This document shows positions 1 to 6,394 of a DNA stretch of 6,471 nucleotides, one piece after another. The translations under genes were made by a program, and so were the position numbers. This DNA is from Bordetella parapertussis (GTDB lineage: Bacteria; Pseudomonadota; Gammaproteobacteria; Burkholderiales; Burkholderiaceae_B): positions 1 through 6,471 of the forward strand of contig CAMBPA010000082.1 of the NCBI GenBank assembly GCA_945869355.1. Direction: 5' to 3'. The stretch's first letter is position 1; every line of letters starts with the position of its first letter. The notes under the pieces are model-generated. The model worked only from the letters and a program-made list of their open reading frames with translations, did not search any database and was not told where the DNA came from.

Positions 1-373
1 GCCATTAGAGTTAGCGGGCCGAGAGGCGTTGGGGCCCGCGACTGCGCTGCTGCAACAGGTTGGGTTGGGCGAACGTCTTCATCATTTTCCCTCGACTCTG
101 TCTGGGGGAGAGCAACAACGCGTATCGTTGGCCAGAGCTTTTGTGCAGCAGCCGTCGGTTCTCTTTGCGGACGAACCAACGGGCAGTTTGGACGAGGTGA
201 CGGGCGGCAAAATAATTGACTTGATGTTTGAATTTCAGCGGATGCAGCACACCACGCTAGTGTTGGTGACGCACGATCCAACATTGGCATCTCGGTGTGA
301 GCGACAACTCGTGATGCAAGGTGGTCGCCTCGTCAGCGCATCGGTTGGTCATGCTGACGCTCGGGCGAGTTGA
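1..373 (+). CDS. ABC transporter ATP-binding protein, YbbA/LolD type (3' part only)
   Basis: This is the C-terminal half of an ABC ATPase. The frame is open from position 2 (reading PLELAGRE...) and ends at the TGA at 371-373. The N-terminal part with Walker A lies outside the window. Visible motifs are the ABC signature [14 protein letters not shown] (from nt 98), the Walker B segment [12 protein letters not shown] (about nt 158-193) and the H-loop LVLVTHD (about nt 257-277). The PLELAGR start and the 'ADEPTGSLD...TG.KI.DL' pattern resemble YbbA and LolD, ATPases that pair with FtsX-like (MacB-fold) permeases in the inner membrane to extract or move lipoproteins or other envelope substrates. 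YbbA is the closer fit by eye. No permease is visible, and the gene is last on its strand, so any partner must lie upstream. The last 25 bp overlap the 3' end of the convergent transporter gene. Confidence 0.93.
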   Translation, partial: PLELAGREALGPATALLQQVGLGERLHHFPSTLSGGEQQRVSLARAFVQQPSVLFADEPTGSLDEVTGGKIIDLMFEFQRMQHTTLVLVTHDPTLASRCERQLVMQGGRLVSASVGHADARAS

Positions 374-1266
374 CTTCTGCGCCACTCCACTACGCTGTTG
401 ATGACGCCGCTAGCGCAGATGATGCCGATTCCAATCCAAGTGATGCCATCTGGCATGTGTGACCAAATGAGCCACCCAAAGGTGGCAGCGAAGGTTATTT
501 GTAAGTAGAGGAAGGGCGCGAGCATCGAGGCCGGTGCAAAGCGATAAGACTGAATTTGCAAGAGTTGGCCCATACCGCCAAACACGCCTCCTAGAAAAAT
601 GAGCCCCCACATGTGCCAGGATAATGCTGAAATCACCGGCCAAGCTTGAGGCAGGACGAAAGGCATGGCCAAGGTCAGTGTCACTGCACCGAAGGCGCCG
701 CCCAGCAATGACGTGGTCAAGGCGTTGTCTCGGGCGAGCATGCGTGACACCAATTGTTGCCCGGTGAAAAGGCAAGCCGTCACAAGGCCAAATAGGATTC
801 CCATCCACGGTAGACCTGCGCCTGGCCGCGTCACGACGATAATGCCGACCAGTCCGAAGGCGGCTGCGATCCAGCGCGAGGGGTAACTCCGCTCGCGAAG
901 CAACCACGGCGCGACCAAGAGCAGGAGCAAGGGTGCGATAGAGATCAGCGCTGTAGCTTCGGCTTGATGAAGGTGACTAAGGGTTGTAAAAAATGTCAAG
1001 GTCGCTACGAGCATTACCACGGCGCGTATCAGTTGTAGAGTGGGCTGCTGGGTTTTAAAGACAGTCATTCCAAGGCTGGGAGTCGCGATCGCCAGTACCA
1101 AAAAGAAATGGATGATGTATCGGATCCAGCAAAAGAACAGTAGCGGTACGCCTGTTGCCATCACCCATTTACCCGTGGCATCGAGCCCAGTGAGGGCCAG
1201 CATAGATAACATTAAGCAGGTAACCCCAAGAAATGGCTTGGTTATGGGTATTAGGGGGTGTTGCAT
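349..1266 (-). CDS. DMT-superfamily (EamA-domain) inner-membrane transporter
   Basis: A 305-residue, very hydrophobic protein with about ten predicted membrane helices, roughly at residues 12-31, 37-60, 79-98, 104-122, 131-147, 152-172, 184-204, 215-235, 246-267 and 274-294. Length, helix number and two-fold layout fit the ten-helix drug/metabolite transporter family with two EamA domains. The first half carries the family-like stretch around residues 98-125 (SHLHQAEATAL...P.LLLL...LLRER), with the usual charged loop after helix 4. Such proteins usually export amino acids, metabolites or drugs; the substrate cannot be read from this sequence. The start is ATG at 1264-1266. I see no clear Shine-Dalgarno sequence before it. 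The stop (TGA, 349-351) lies inside the 3' end of the opposing ATPase gene. The gene is divergent from the solute-binding protein gene across 74 bp, so the two might share regulation. Confidence 0.92.
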   Translation of the reverse strand: MQHPLIPITKPFLGVTCLMLSMLALTGLDATGKWVMATGVPLLFFCWIRYIIHFFLVLAIATPSLGMTVFKTQQPTLQLIRAVVMLVATLTFFTTLSHLHQAEATALISIAPLLLLLVAPWLLRERSYPSRWIAAAFGLVGIIVVTRPGAGLPWMGILFGLVTACLFTGQQLVSRMLARDNALTTSLLGGAFGAVTLTLAMPFVLPQAWPVISALSWHMWGLIFLGGVFGGMGQLLQIQSYRFAPASMLAPFLYLQITFAATFGWLIWSHMPDGITWIGIGIICASGVINSVVEWRRSQLARASA

Positions 1267-1286
1267 AGAAACTTGATCAGGGAAAA

Positions 1287-1315
1287 GCGTTTATACGATA
1301 GTGCTTGTATACCAT
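1287..1315. repeat. Imperfect 13-bp direct repeat in divergent promoter spacer, possible operator
   Basis: GCGTTTATACGAT (1287-1299) and GCTTGTATACCAT (1303-1315) match at 10 of 13 positions with a 16-bp period. The same stretch also contains a 5-bp inverted repeat, TATAC (1292-1296) with GTATA (1307-1311). It sits in the only spacer between two divergent genes and overlaps the candidate -35 element of the rightward gene, which is a reasonable place for a regulator to bind. No regulator gene is adjacent, and short repeats arise by chance, so the operator role is an inference. Confidence 0.3.
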
Positions 1316-1332
1316 CTGGGCGTTGATAAAAT
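1305..1332 (+). promoter_or_regulatory. Candidate sigma-70 promoter for the solute-binding protein gene
   Basis: TTGTAT (1305-1310) can serve as -35 and TAAAAT (1327-1332) as -10, with a 16-bp spacer. The predicted transcription start falls at about 1338-1341, at or next to the ATG at 1341, so this promoter would give a nearly leaderless message. A second, poorer candidate is TTGATC (1273-1278) with TACGAT (1294-1299), spacer 15 bp, which would leave a short leader. Both were found by eye only. Confidence 0.35.
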
Positions 1333-1340
1333 AGCGCCTC

Positions 1341-2405
1341 ATGACCTTTAAACAACACCTTTTTTCTCATTTTCTTGTGCTGGTATGTGCGTTGGCGTCG
1401 GCTGGCACTACTTTTGCGCAGGTGTTGCCGTCGACTGAGCTAAAAGTAGTAGGGGGTCGAAGCACGCGCGCGTCGTACCAGGAAGTTGAAAAGCCCTTCT
1501 GGGTCAAGTCCTTGCCCGAGCGTTCCGATGGGCGTGTTGTGGGCAGCATCAAAGGGTATGACGAGCTCGGGTTGAAAGGCCCAGAGCTCGTCAAGCTCAT
1601 GCGTCAAGGCATTATCGAATTTGGTGTGGTACCGCTTTCCTACGCGGCTGCAGAGACTCCGCTCTTCGAGGCGGTCGATATCGCCGGGCTGGTTCCGGAT
1701 ATCGCACCGGCCCGGCAAGTCGTTCAGGCACTCACCCCAGTTCTCTCCCAGAGCATGTCCACACAGCAGCAGATCAAGATTCTGGGTATCACGCCCAATG
1801 GACCTCAAGTGCTGTTCTGTCAGACACCGATTGCGTCGTTGTCTGATCTAAAGGGTCAGGTGGTACGCACGATCACGCGCACGCAAGCGGAATTAATCGA
1901 GGCGCTTGGTGGAAAAAGTGTGACGATGGCGTTTGGTGAGGTACTGTCAGCCTTCAAAAAGAACACAATCAGTTGTGCAGTCGCAGGTGCCTATTCGGGA
2001 TTTGATGCGCAGTGGTACTCGGCTGCTACCCATCTTTTCGCCTTGCCCTTGGGTTGGAACTACGAGGTGCATGCCGTCAATCAAAAGGCGTGGGATCAGC
2101 TCGCCCCACCGGTACAGAGTTTTCTGCTTTCGAATATTGATTTGCTGCTGCAAAGCCTCTGGACCTACGCAGACCAACGGTATGCACAAGCGCTAGCGTG
2201 CAGCGCCGGTGCGCGGAATTGCGCGCAAGCACCAAGAGGCCAGATGGTGGTCGTTCAGCCTTCACCCGCGGATCTCGCGACAGTGCGGCGCCTTGCGATC
2301 CAAACGACTCAGGAAAAATGGGCGGCGCGGTGCATGGGGCCATGTGTGAACGAATTCAATGCGACGGCTGGCAAGGCATTACGCATTGTCATCAAGCAAC
2401 CTTGA
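1341..2405 (+). CDS. TRAP-type (DctP-like) periplasmic solute-binding protein
   Basis: A 354-residue exported protein. Residues 1-26 form a typical signal peptide: short basic n-region (TFKQH), hydrophobic core (FLVLVCALASAG), and a TFA|Q cleavage site after Ala26. The mature part has features of DctP-family receptors: YDELGLKGPELVKLMRQG (residues 73-90), the SLSDLKGQVVRT segment (about 166-177) whose Arg176 is a candidate carboxylate-binding residue, a GYSGFDAQWY-like segment near 217-226, and a WAARC..C..FN..AG tail. Related family members have similar Cys pairs at CSAGARNC (287/294) and CMGPC (331/335), which could form disulfides in the periplasm. The start is well fixed: an in-frame TAG at 1332-1334 excludes any upstream start, and the signal peptide begins here. 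There is no Shine-Dalgarno sequence. No DctQ or DctM membrane subunits are nearby, so it is an orphan receptor here. The ligand is unknown; family members often bind organic acids. Confidence 0.88.
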   Translation: MTFKQHLFSHFLVLVCALASAGTTFAQVLPSTELKVVGGRSTRASYQEVEKPFWVKSLPERSDGRVVGSIKGYDELGLKGPELVKLMRQGIIEFGVVPLSYAAAETPLFEAVDIAGLVPDIAPARQVVQALTPVLSQSMSTQQQIKILGITPNGPQVLFCQTPIASLSDLKGQVVRTITRTQAELIEALGGKSVTMAFGEVLSAFKKNTISCAVAGAYSGFDAQWYSAATHLFALPLGWNYEVHAVNQKAWDQLAPPVQSFLLSNIDLLLQSLWTYADQRYAQALACSAGARNCAQAPRGQMVVVQPSPADLATVRRLAIQTTQEKWAARCMGPCVNEFNATAGKALRIVIKQP

Positions 2406-2409
2406 GCGC

Positions 2410-3075
2410 TTAAAGGTCGCTGGCCTGCAAGTCCCACAATAGGTCAAAGCTGTGGCAGGCAAACTCTGGGAGACCCAGTTGTTTGGCAATCGTTGTGGCA
2501 GCCTTGGTTGCCGCACTCAGTTGCGTGGCATCGATAATCAGGTAGGGCTCCAACACACGCTGCGCAGTATTCTCTGAGGGTAAGGGTGTGGACAGGTCGA
2601 GGTCAGGGACGAGGATCTTTGCACTCAAGATACCCTCAGTTGTTTGCGCAAGTGTTTTGCAAAGCGGGAGCGCTTGCTCCGCCTTGCTGAGCGAACCTAG
2701 ACAAACTAAGGCAATCCCTGCGCCCGTTCCTGCGCCATAGGCCAGCGTAACAGCCGCAACACGTCGCTGTGTGTTGCGCATCTGAGAAAAATTCCTCACG
2801 GACCATTCTGTTTGTTTGGTAAACGCTTGCCGATAGGTCTCTGACGTAAAGACATGTAGGCTATCCGTACGGTAGAGAGCTAAATAGGGACGGGGGCAGG
2901 TTTTGGAGTGATAGCGCCGGGACCAGTTAAATCCAGGGATGGCTGCACGCTCTTGCATATGTTCCGTGTCATACCAGCGATTGAAATCCTGCGCGTGCGC
3001 GGGATCAACATCGGTCCAGATAAACAACTCGCCCATTGCGTCTTTGGTTTGTTGAATGCTGCTGTGGTGTGGCAT
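2410..3075 (-). CDS. Uncharacterised dimeric alpha/beta-barrel-like protein downstream of spoT
   Basis: A 221-residue soluble protein that I cannot assign to a named function. There is no signal peptide and no membrane segment. The N-terminal half contains GELFIWTDVD (15-24), then FNRWYDTEHMQERAAIPGF (31-49) and a SRRYHS...YLALYRTDS strand pair. This pattern resembles the EthD/Dabb-type dimeric alpha/beta barrels (ferredoxin-like fold), in which a W/H-containing helix faces a pocket. The C-terminal half (about 118-200: GAGIALVCLG, a helix, GILSAKILVPDLD, then EPYLIIDA and an Ala-rich helix) could be a second, degenerate copy of the same fold. ATG at 3073-3075 is preceded by a good Shine-Dalgarno sequence, so I prefer it to the internal Met14. 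The gene starts 33 bp after the spoT stop with no visible terminator, so it is probably co-transcribed. It might be a monooxygenase-like, heme- or ligand-binding protein, but this is a guess. Confidence 0.8.
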   Translation of the reverse strand: MPHHSSIQQTKDAMGELFIWTDVDPAHAQDFNRWYDTEHMQERAAIPGFNWSRRYHSKTCPRPYLALYRTDSLHVFTSETYRQAFTKQTEWSVRNFSQMRNTQRRVAAVTLAYGAGTGAGIALVCLGSLSKAEQALPLCKTLAQTTEGILSAKILVPDLDLSTPLPSENTAQRVLEPYLIIDATQLSAATKAATTIAKQLGLPEFACHSFDLLWDLQASDL

Positions 3076-3080
3076 AAAAG

Positions 3081-3087
3081 TCCTTCC
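3081..3087 (-). promoter_or_regulatory. Ribosome binding site GGAAGGA for the gene at 2410-3075
   Basis: On the minus strand GGAAGGA lies 5 nt before the ATG at 3075. It is among the clearest Shine-Dalgarno matches in the window, and it decides the start in favour of Met1 over Met14. Confidence 0.7.
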
Positions 3088-3108
3088 GTCGTAAACAATG
3101 CCAGGCGT

Positions 3109-5397
3109 TTAGCCTTTGGCGCGGATAATTTTTCTGACTTGCGGCACATGCCGAACCGAGCGGAACACCTGCGCCAGGTGTCGTCGACTATCGACCTGAA
3201 CCGTGAGATTTAGAACGACGGTAGAAGCTGCGTCGTCGTGCATGGTGACGTGAATGATGTTGGAATCAGCCTGAGCGACTTCTGCCGCGATACGACCGAG
3301 TACGCCACGCTCATTGAGCGCAATAATTTCAATGCGTGCCGAAAAATGTTTGGCTGTGTCTGAGTCCCAAGCGATATCAATCCAGCGGTCGGGCTCTTTT
3401 GAGCGTGCGCGTAGGGCGACGGGACACTCTGCCGTGTGGACAACCAAGCCGTGTCCCACGCGAATCCCAGCGATAATCTCATCACCCGGCAAGGGGCTAC
3501 AGCATGGCGCGAGCTGCACGCCTTGGCCTTCGTGCCCGTGGATGAGGATGGGGGTCGTGCGGGCCGCTGCGATCTCATCCTCGGCAGCGGCGGTCGTCGC
3601 AATGAGCGGGTGGTCTGGAGCAAAGCGTCGGGCGACTACGGCTGCCAGACGTTTACCCAAACCGATATCAGCCAAGATTTCTTCGCGAGACTGCGCGCCA
3701 CTTGAGCGTGCAAGCTTTTCCCATATCGGGTCTTGTGTGTCGGGTAGTTGAAGTTGTAGGTCATGCAAGGCTTGCGCAAGCATTCTCTCACCGAAAGCGA
3801 CGGATTCGTCATATTGCACAGTACGTAAGTAATGCCGAATCTCTGAGCGGGCGCGGCCGGTACGCGCATAGTTCAACCATTGCGCGCTCGGTCGTGCGTC
3901 TGGTGTGGTGCTAATGCTGACCGTATCACCGCTCGAAAGCTCGGTGCGCAAGGGAACCTCTTCGCCATTTACCAGGCAACCAATCGCATGGTTGCCGACA
4001 TCGGTATGTATGGAGTAGGCATAGTCTACCGGTGTTGCGCCACGCGGCAAGGAGACAATCTTTCCCTTTGGCGTGAAGACATAGACGGCATCAGGGAAAA
4101 GATCGACTTTGACATGCTCTAAGAATTCGGTCGAGTCCCCAGTTTGACTTTGAATGTCCAGCAGTGACTGGAGTGACTGACTCGTCCTTTTCTGAATATC
4201 TTGCAAACTTGATGAGTCCGACTTGTAGAGCCAATGCGCAGCCACGCCTTCTTCAGCAACTTGATGCATATCTTGCGTACGAAATTGAAACTCGATGGGC
4301 GTGCCATAAGGGCCGACTAAGGTCGTGTGCAGGGATTGATAGCCGTTCGCTTTGGGAATAGCGATGTAGTCTTTGAACTTGCCCGGCACAGGGCGGTACA
4401 GTTGATGCAAGATGCCCATCGCGAGATAGCATTCGGGTAGCGTGCGGACGATGACTCGAAAGCCGTAAATATCTAAAACACTCGATAGTGATTTTTTTTG
4501 CTCGACCATCTTGTGATAGATGCCGTACAGAGTTTTCTCTCGCCCCGTCACTTCACTCTCGATGCCTGCCGCAGGTAGCTCGGCTCTAACGTGTTCATCG
4601 ATTTTGGTCAGTACTTCTCTGCGGTTGCCACGCGCCGCTAGGACTGCTTTCTCAAGGACTTGATAGCGATTTGGGAAAATCGCCATGAAACAAAGATCTT
4701 GGAGTTCACGATACAAGGCGTTTAGACCGAGACGATGTGCAATTGGCGCATAAATCTCTAGTGTTTCTTGCGCGATCCGTCTGCGCTTCTCAGGCAGTAC
4801 CGCATCAAGCGTTCGCATATTGTGCAAACGATCCGCAAGCTTTATTAGGATGACACGTATGTCGCGCGCCATGGCGAGCAGCATCTTGCGAAAGCTTTCG
4901 GCCTGTTGCTGTGCTTTGCTCGCAAATTCAAGACGATCAAGCTTGGATAAGCCGTCAACGAGTTCTGCGACCTCATCACCGAATTTTTCCAGGAGCTCTT
5001 GCTTCGAGATGTCTTGGTCTTCCATGACATCGTGTAGGAGCGCAGCGCGGATCGCGTTCGCGTCCAGCTTCCAGCCGGCGCAGATTTCTGCGACTGAAAT
5101 TGGATGGCTGATGTAAGGCGACCCGCTAGAACGAAACTGGCCTAGGTGTGCCTGATCGGAGAAGCGATAAGCCTCTCGGACCAGCGCGACATCTTTCGGT
5201 TCGAGATAACCGTCCAGCAAGAGCTGAAGCGAGGCCATCGAGGCAATCGCAGGCTCTGCAGAGGTACTAATTGGGGTGGCGGCACCAGAGACGGTACCGA
5301 GTGCTGCGACGGGTGCATTGCGTCGGGTCAAGCGTGAACCGACCCGCAGGGCGGCCAATAACCCGGTTGACGCATATCGTAAGCCGGGAAAGGCCAT
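3109..5397 (-). CDS. spoT: Bifunctional (p)ppGpp synthetase/hydrolase SpoT (RelA/SpoT homologue)
   Basis: A 762-residue long RSH protein that makes pppGpp/ppGpp from GTP/GDP plus ATP and hydrolyses it, setting the stringent response in the cytoplasm. Hydrolase HD domain, about 74-200: SHP (His98), the HDVMED motif (122-127) and LADRLHNM (Asp189) are all present, so hydrolysis should be active. Synthetase domain, about 277-395: GREKTLYGIYHKM, DIYGFRVIV (309-317), KFKDYIAIPKANGYQSLHT (340-358) and EFQFRT (369-374). The KxKD form matches the RxKD class of bifunctional enzymes, not the ExDD form of RelA. The TGS domain (about 429-495), helical region, Cys-containing domain (Cys632, Cys633, His654, Cys658) and C-terminal ACT domain (about 686-760) are complete. 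The start is uncertain: residues 1-53 are an Ala/Arg/Thr-rich extension, and Met54 (codon 5236-5238) begins the conserved part. Neither start has a strong ribosome site. The ORF begins 11 bp after rpoZ. Confidence 0.97.
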   Translation of the reverse strand: MAFPGLRYASTGLLAALRVGSRLTRRNAPVAALGTVSGAATPISTSAEPAIASMASLQLLLDGYLEPKDVALVREAYRFSDQAHLGQFRSSGSPYISHPISVAEICAGWKLDANAIRAALLHDVMEDQDISKQELLEKFGDEVAELVDGLSKLDRLEFASKAQQQAESFRKMLLAMARDIRVILIKLADRLHNMRTLDAVLPEKRRRIAQETLEIYAPIAHRLGLNALYRELQDLCFMAIFPNRYQVLEKAVLAARGNRREVLTKIDEHVRAELPAAGIESEVTGREKTLYGIYHKMVEQKKSLSSVLDIYGFRVIVRTLPECYLAMGILHQLYRPVPGKFKDYIAIPKANGYQSLHTTLVGPYGTPIEFQFRTQDMHQVAEEGVAAHWLYKSDSSSLQDIQKRTSQSLQSLLDIQSQTGDSTEFLEHVKVDLFPDAVYVFTPKGKIVSLPRGATPVDYAYSIHTDVGNHAIGCLVNGEEVPLRTELSSGDTVSISTTPDARPSAQWLNYARTGRARSEIRHYLRTVQYDESVAFGERMLAQALHDLQLQLPDTQDPIWEKLARSSGAQSREEILADIGLGKRLAAVVARRFAPDHPLIATTAAAEDEIAAARTTPILIHGHEGQGVQLAPCCSPLPGDEIIAGIRVGHGLVVHTAECPVALRARSKEPDRWIDIAWDSDTAKHFSARIEIIALNERGVLGRIAAEVAQADSNIIHVTMHDDAASTVVLNLTVQVDSRRHLAQVFRSVRHVPQVRKIIRAKG

Positions 5398-5408
5398 GCT
5401 GATCTTGT

Positions 5409-5612
5409 TTAGGTTGGGACCTTGCGCAGCATTTCGACGCCGGTCAAGCCAGCCGATATCTCGCGCAATGCGGTCACGCAGGGCTTGTCTTTGGTCTCAA
5501 TGCGGGCGGCATGACCTTGAGCGAGTTCGCGCGCACGGTAGGTTGCAGCCAGCGTAAGCTTGAAGCGATTTGGGATGTGATCGAGGCAATCGTCAACAGT
5601 GATGCGGGCCAT
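5409..5612 (-). CDS. rpoZ: DNA-directed RNA polymerase omega subunit
   Basis: A 67-residue protein beginning [19 protein letters not shown] followed by the [12 protein letters not shown] helix, the conserved core of bacterial omega. Omega binds the beta-prime C terminus, helps assemble RNA polymerase, and in proteobacteria forms part of one ppGpp-binding site. The length is close to that usual in Burkholderiales and shorter than the roughly 90 residues of enteric omega, which has a longer C-terminal tail. It sits between gmk (45-bp gap) and spoT (11-bp gap), the classic proteobacterial order, which supports the call. The start ATG has an AGGAA ribosome site 4 nt upstream. The stop is TAA at 5409-5411. 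No oddities were seen. Confidence 0.97.
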   Translation of the reverse strand: MARITVDDCLDHIPNRFKLTLAATYRARELAQGHAARIETKDKPCVTALREISAGLTGVEMLRKVPT

Positions 5613-5616
5613 GGAA

Positions 5617-5621
5617 TTCCT
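5617..5621 (-). promoter_or_regulatory. Ribosome binding site AGGAA for rpoZ
   Basis: Minus-strand AGGAA lies 4 nt before the rpoZ ATG (5610-5612), within the 45-bp gmk-rpoZ gap. The rest of that gap shows no terminator-like stem, which fits co-transcription. Confidence 0.6.
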
Positions 5622-5657
5622 GTTTGAGGTAAAGGTAGTTCGGGTTTGACTTCGAGC

Positions 5658-6290
5658 TTACTTGCTTGTCGGTAAACGCAGTTGTTCGAACAACGCGGCG
5701 TGCCGTGCTTGTTGCGAACCGTAACGCATGCGATTTGTGCGAATGATTTCGCCGAGTTGCGTTAACGCTAAGCTAAAGTCTTGATTAATAATAACATATT
5801 CGAACTCGGGCGCGTGAGAGATCTCCTCGGCTGCGGCCTGTATGCGCCGCTCGATTACCTCAAGAGTATCTTGACCTCGGGCGGTAAGACGCTGACGAAG
5901 CGTCTCGATGGAGGGAGGCAAAATAAAAATACCGATTGACTCGGGGTACAGTTTTTTGACTTGTCGCGCGCCCTGCCAGTCGATTTCAAGCAACACGTCC
6001 TGCCCACGCGCGAGCGCCGCGTCGATCGGGTCGCGTGGCGTACCGTAGTAATTTCCGTGGACGTGGGCCCACTCCAGCAAACGATCGTTATGACGCAGTG
6101 CGTCAACGTCAGCGTGCGTGACAAACCGATAATCTTTACCATCTTCCTCACCCGAGCGGGGTGGGCGGGTGGTGCAAGAGACAGACAGCCAAAGGGCGTT
6201 GTCTTGCTCTAGCAAGGCGTTGACCAAGCTGGATTTTCCAGCGCCGCTAGGCGCCACGACCATAAAAACGTTTCCGACGACCGAGGACAT
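5658..6290 (-). CDS. gmk: Guanylate kinase
   Basis: Catalyses GMP + ATP to GDP + ADP in the cytoplasm, supplying the GDP/GTP pool that SpoT also uses. With the ATG at 6288-6290 the product is 210 residues, the usual size. Visible motifs: P-loop APSGAGKSS (13-21), GMP-binding [19 protein letters not shown] (36-54), Glu73, GNYYGTP (79-85), LEIDWQGA (101-108), and lid arginines around 132-138 and 148-149. The frame stays open upstream to a TTG at 6380 (240 residues), with another ATG at 6324-6326, but the added 30 residues are unlike the family, and the candidate promoter at 6322-6327 lies inside them. I therefore choose 6290, although it has no clear Shine-Dalgarno sequence. It is the first gene of the minus-strand gmk-rpoZ-spoT cluster. 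Confidence 0.96.
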   Translation of the reverse strand: MSSVVGNVFMVVAPSGAGKSSLVNALLEQDNALWLSVSCTTRPPRSGEEDGKDYRFVTHADVDALRHNDRLLEWAHVHGNYYGTPRDPIDAALARGQDVLLEIDWQGARQVKKLYPESIGIFILPPSIETLRQRLTARGQDTLEVIERRIQAAAEEISHAPEFEYVIINQDFSLALTQLGEIIRTNRMRYGSQQARHAALFEQLRLPTSK

Positions 6291-6321
6291 GGGTGACAAT
6301 GGCAAAATAGAACAAAGCAAA

Positions 6322-6327
6322 AGCATA
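6322..6327 (-). promoter_or_regulatory. Candidate extended -10 promoter for gmk-rpoZ-spoT
   Basis: On the minus strand the sequence reads TGC-TATGCT, an extended -10 element (TGn before a TATAAT-like hexamer). No good -35 is seen at 16-17 bp. Transcription would begin near 6315, giving a leader of about 25 nt to the ATG at 6290. It was found by eye only. Confidence 0.35.
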
Positions 6328-6378
6328 GCAGAGTCGCTAGAATCGGCTCTCGTTGCTGTGTTTATTTTTGATATCGAC

Positions 6379-6384
6379 AAAGGA
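6379..6384 (+). promoter_or_regulatory. Ribosome binding site AAAGGA for the sulfurtransferase gene
   Basis: AAAGGA lies 10 nt before the ATG at 6395. This is slightly long but acceptable spacing, and it is the only purine-rich Shine-Dalgarno-like site close to the start. Confidence 0.5.
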
Positions 6385-6394
6385 TGGACCCCAC

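Noticed and set aside
410..907. Open minus-strand frame of 165 codons inside the EamA transporter gene
   Set aside because: It overlaps the clearly supported membrane protein in another frame, is Arg/His-rich as expected for an out-of-frame read, and shows no known motif.
1440..1808. Open minus-strand frame of 122 codons antisense to the solute-binding protein gene
   Set aside because: The sense strand encodes a complete, family-consistent secreted protein. The antisense product has no recognisable domain and no ribosome site was evident.
2399..2417. Near-palindrome ACCTT...AAGGT around the convergent stop codons, possible bidirectional terminator
   Set aside because: The stem is only about five pairs with a mismatched interior, and there is no T-tract on either strand, so I do not call it a terminator.
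3314..3751. Open plus-strand frame of 145 codons antisense to spoT
   Set aside because: It is low-complexity Ser/Ala/Arg-rich translation opposite the Cys-containing and ACT region of SpoT, typical of a shadow frame.
3109..5397. Possibility that the RSH gene is RelA (synthetase only)
   Set aside because: The HD motif residues (HDVMED, Asp189) are intact and the synthetase has the KxKD rather than the ExDD signature, so a bifunctional SpoT is the better call. The rpoZ neighbour agrees.
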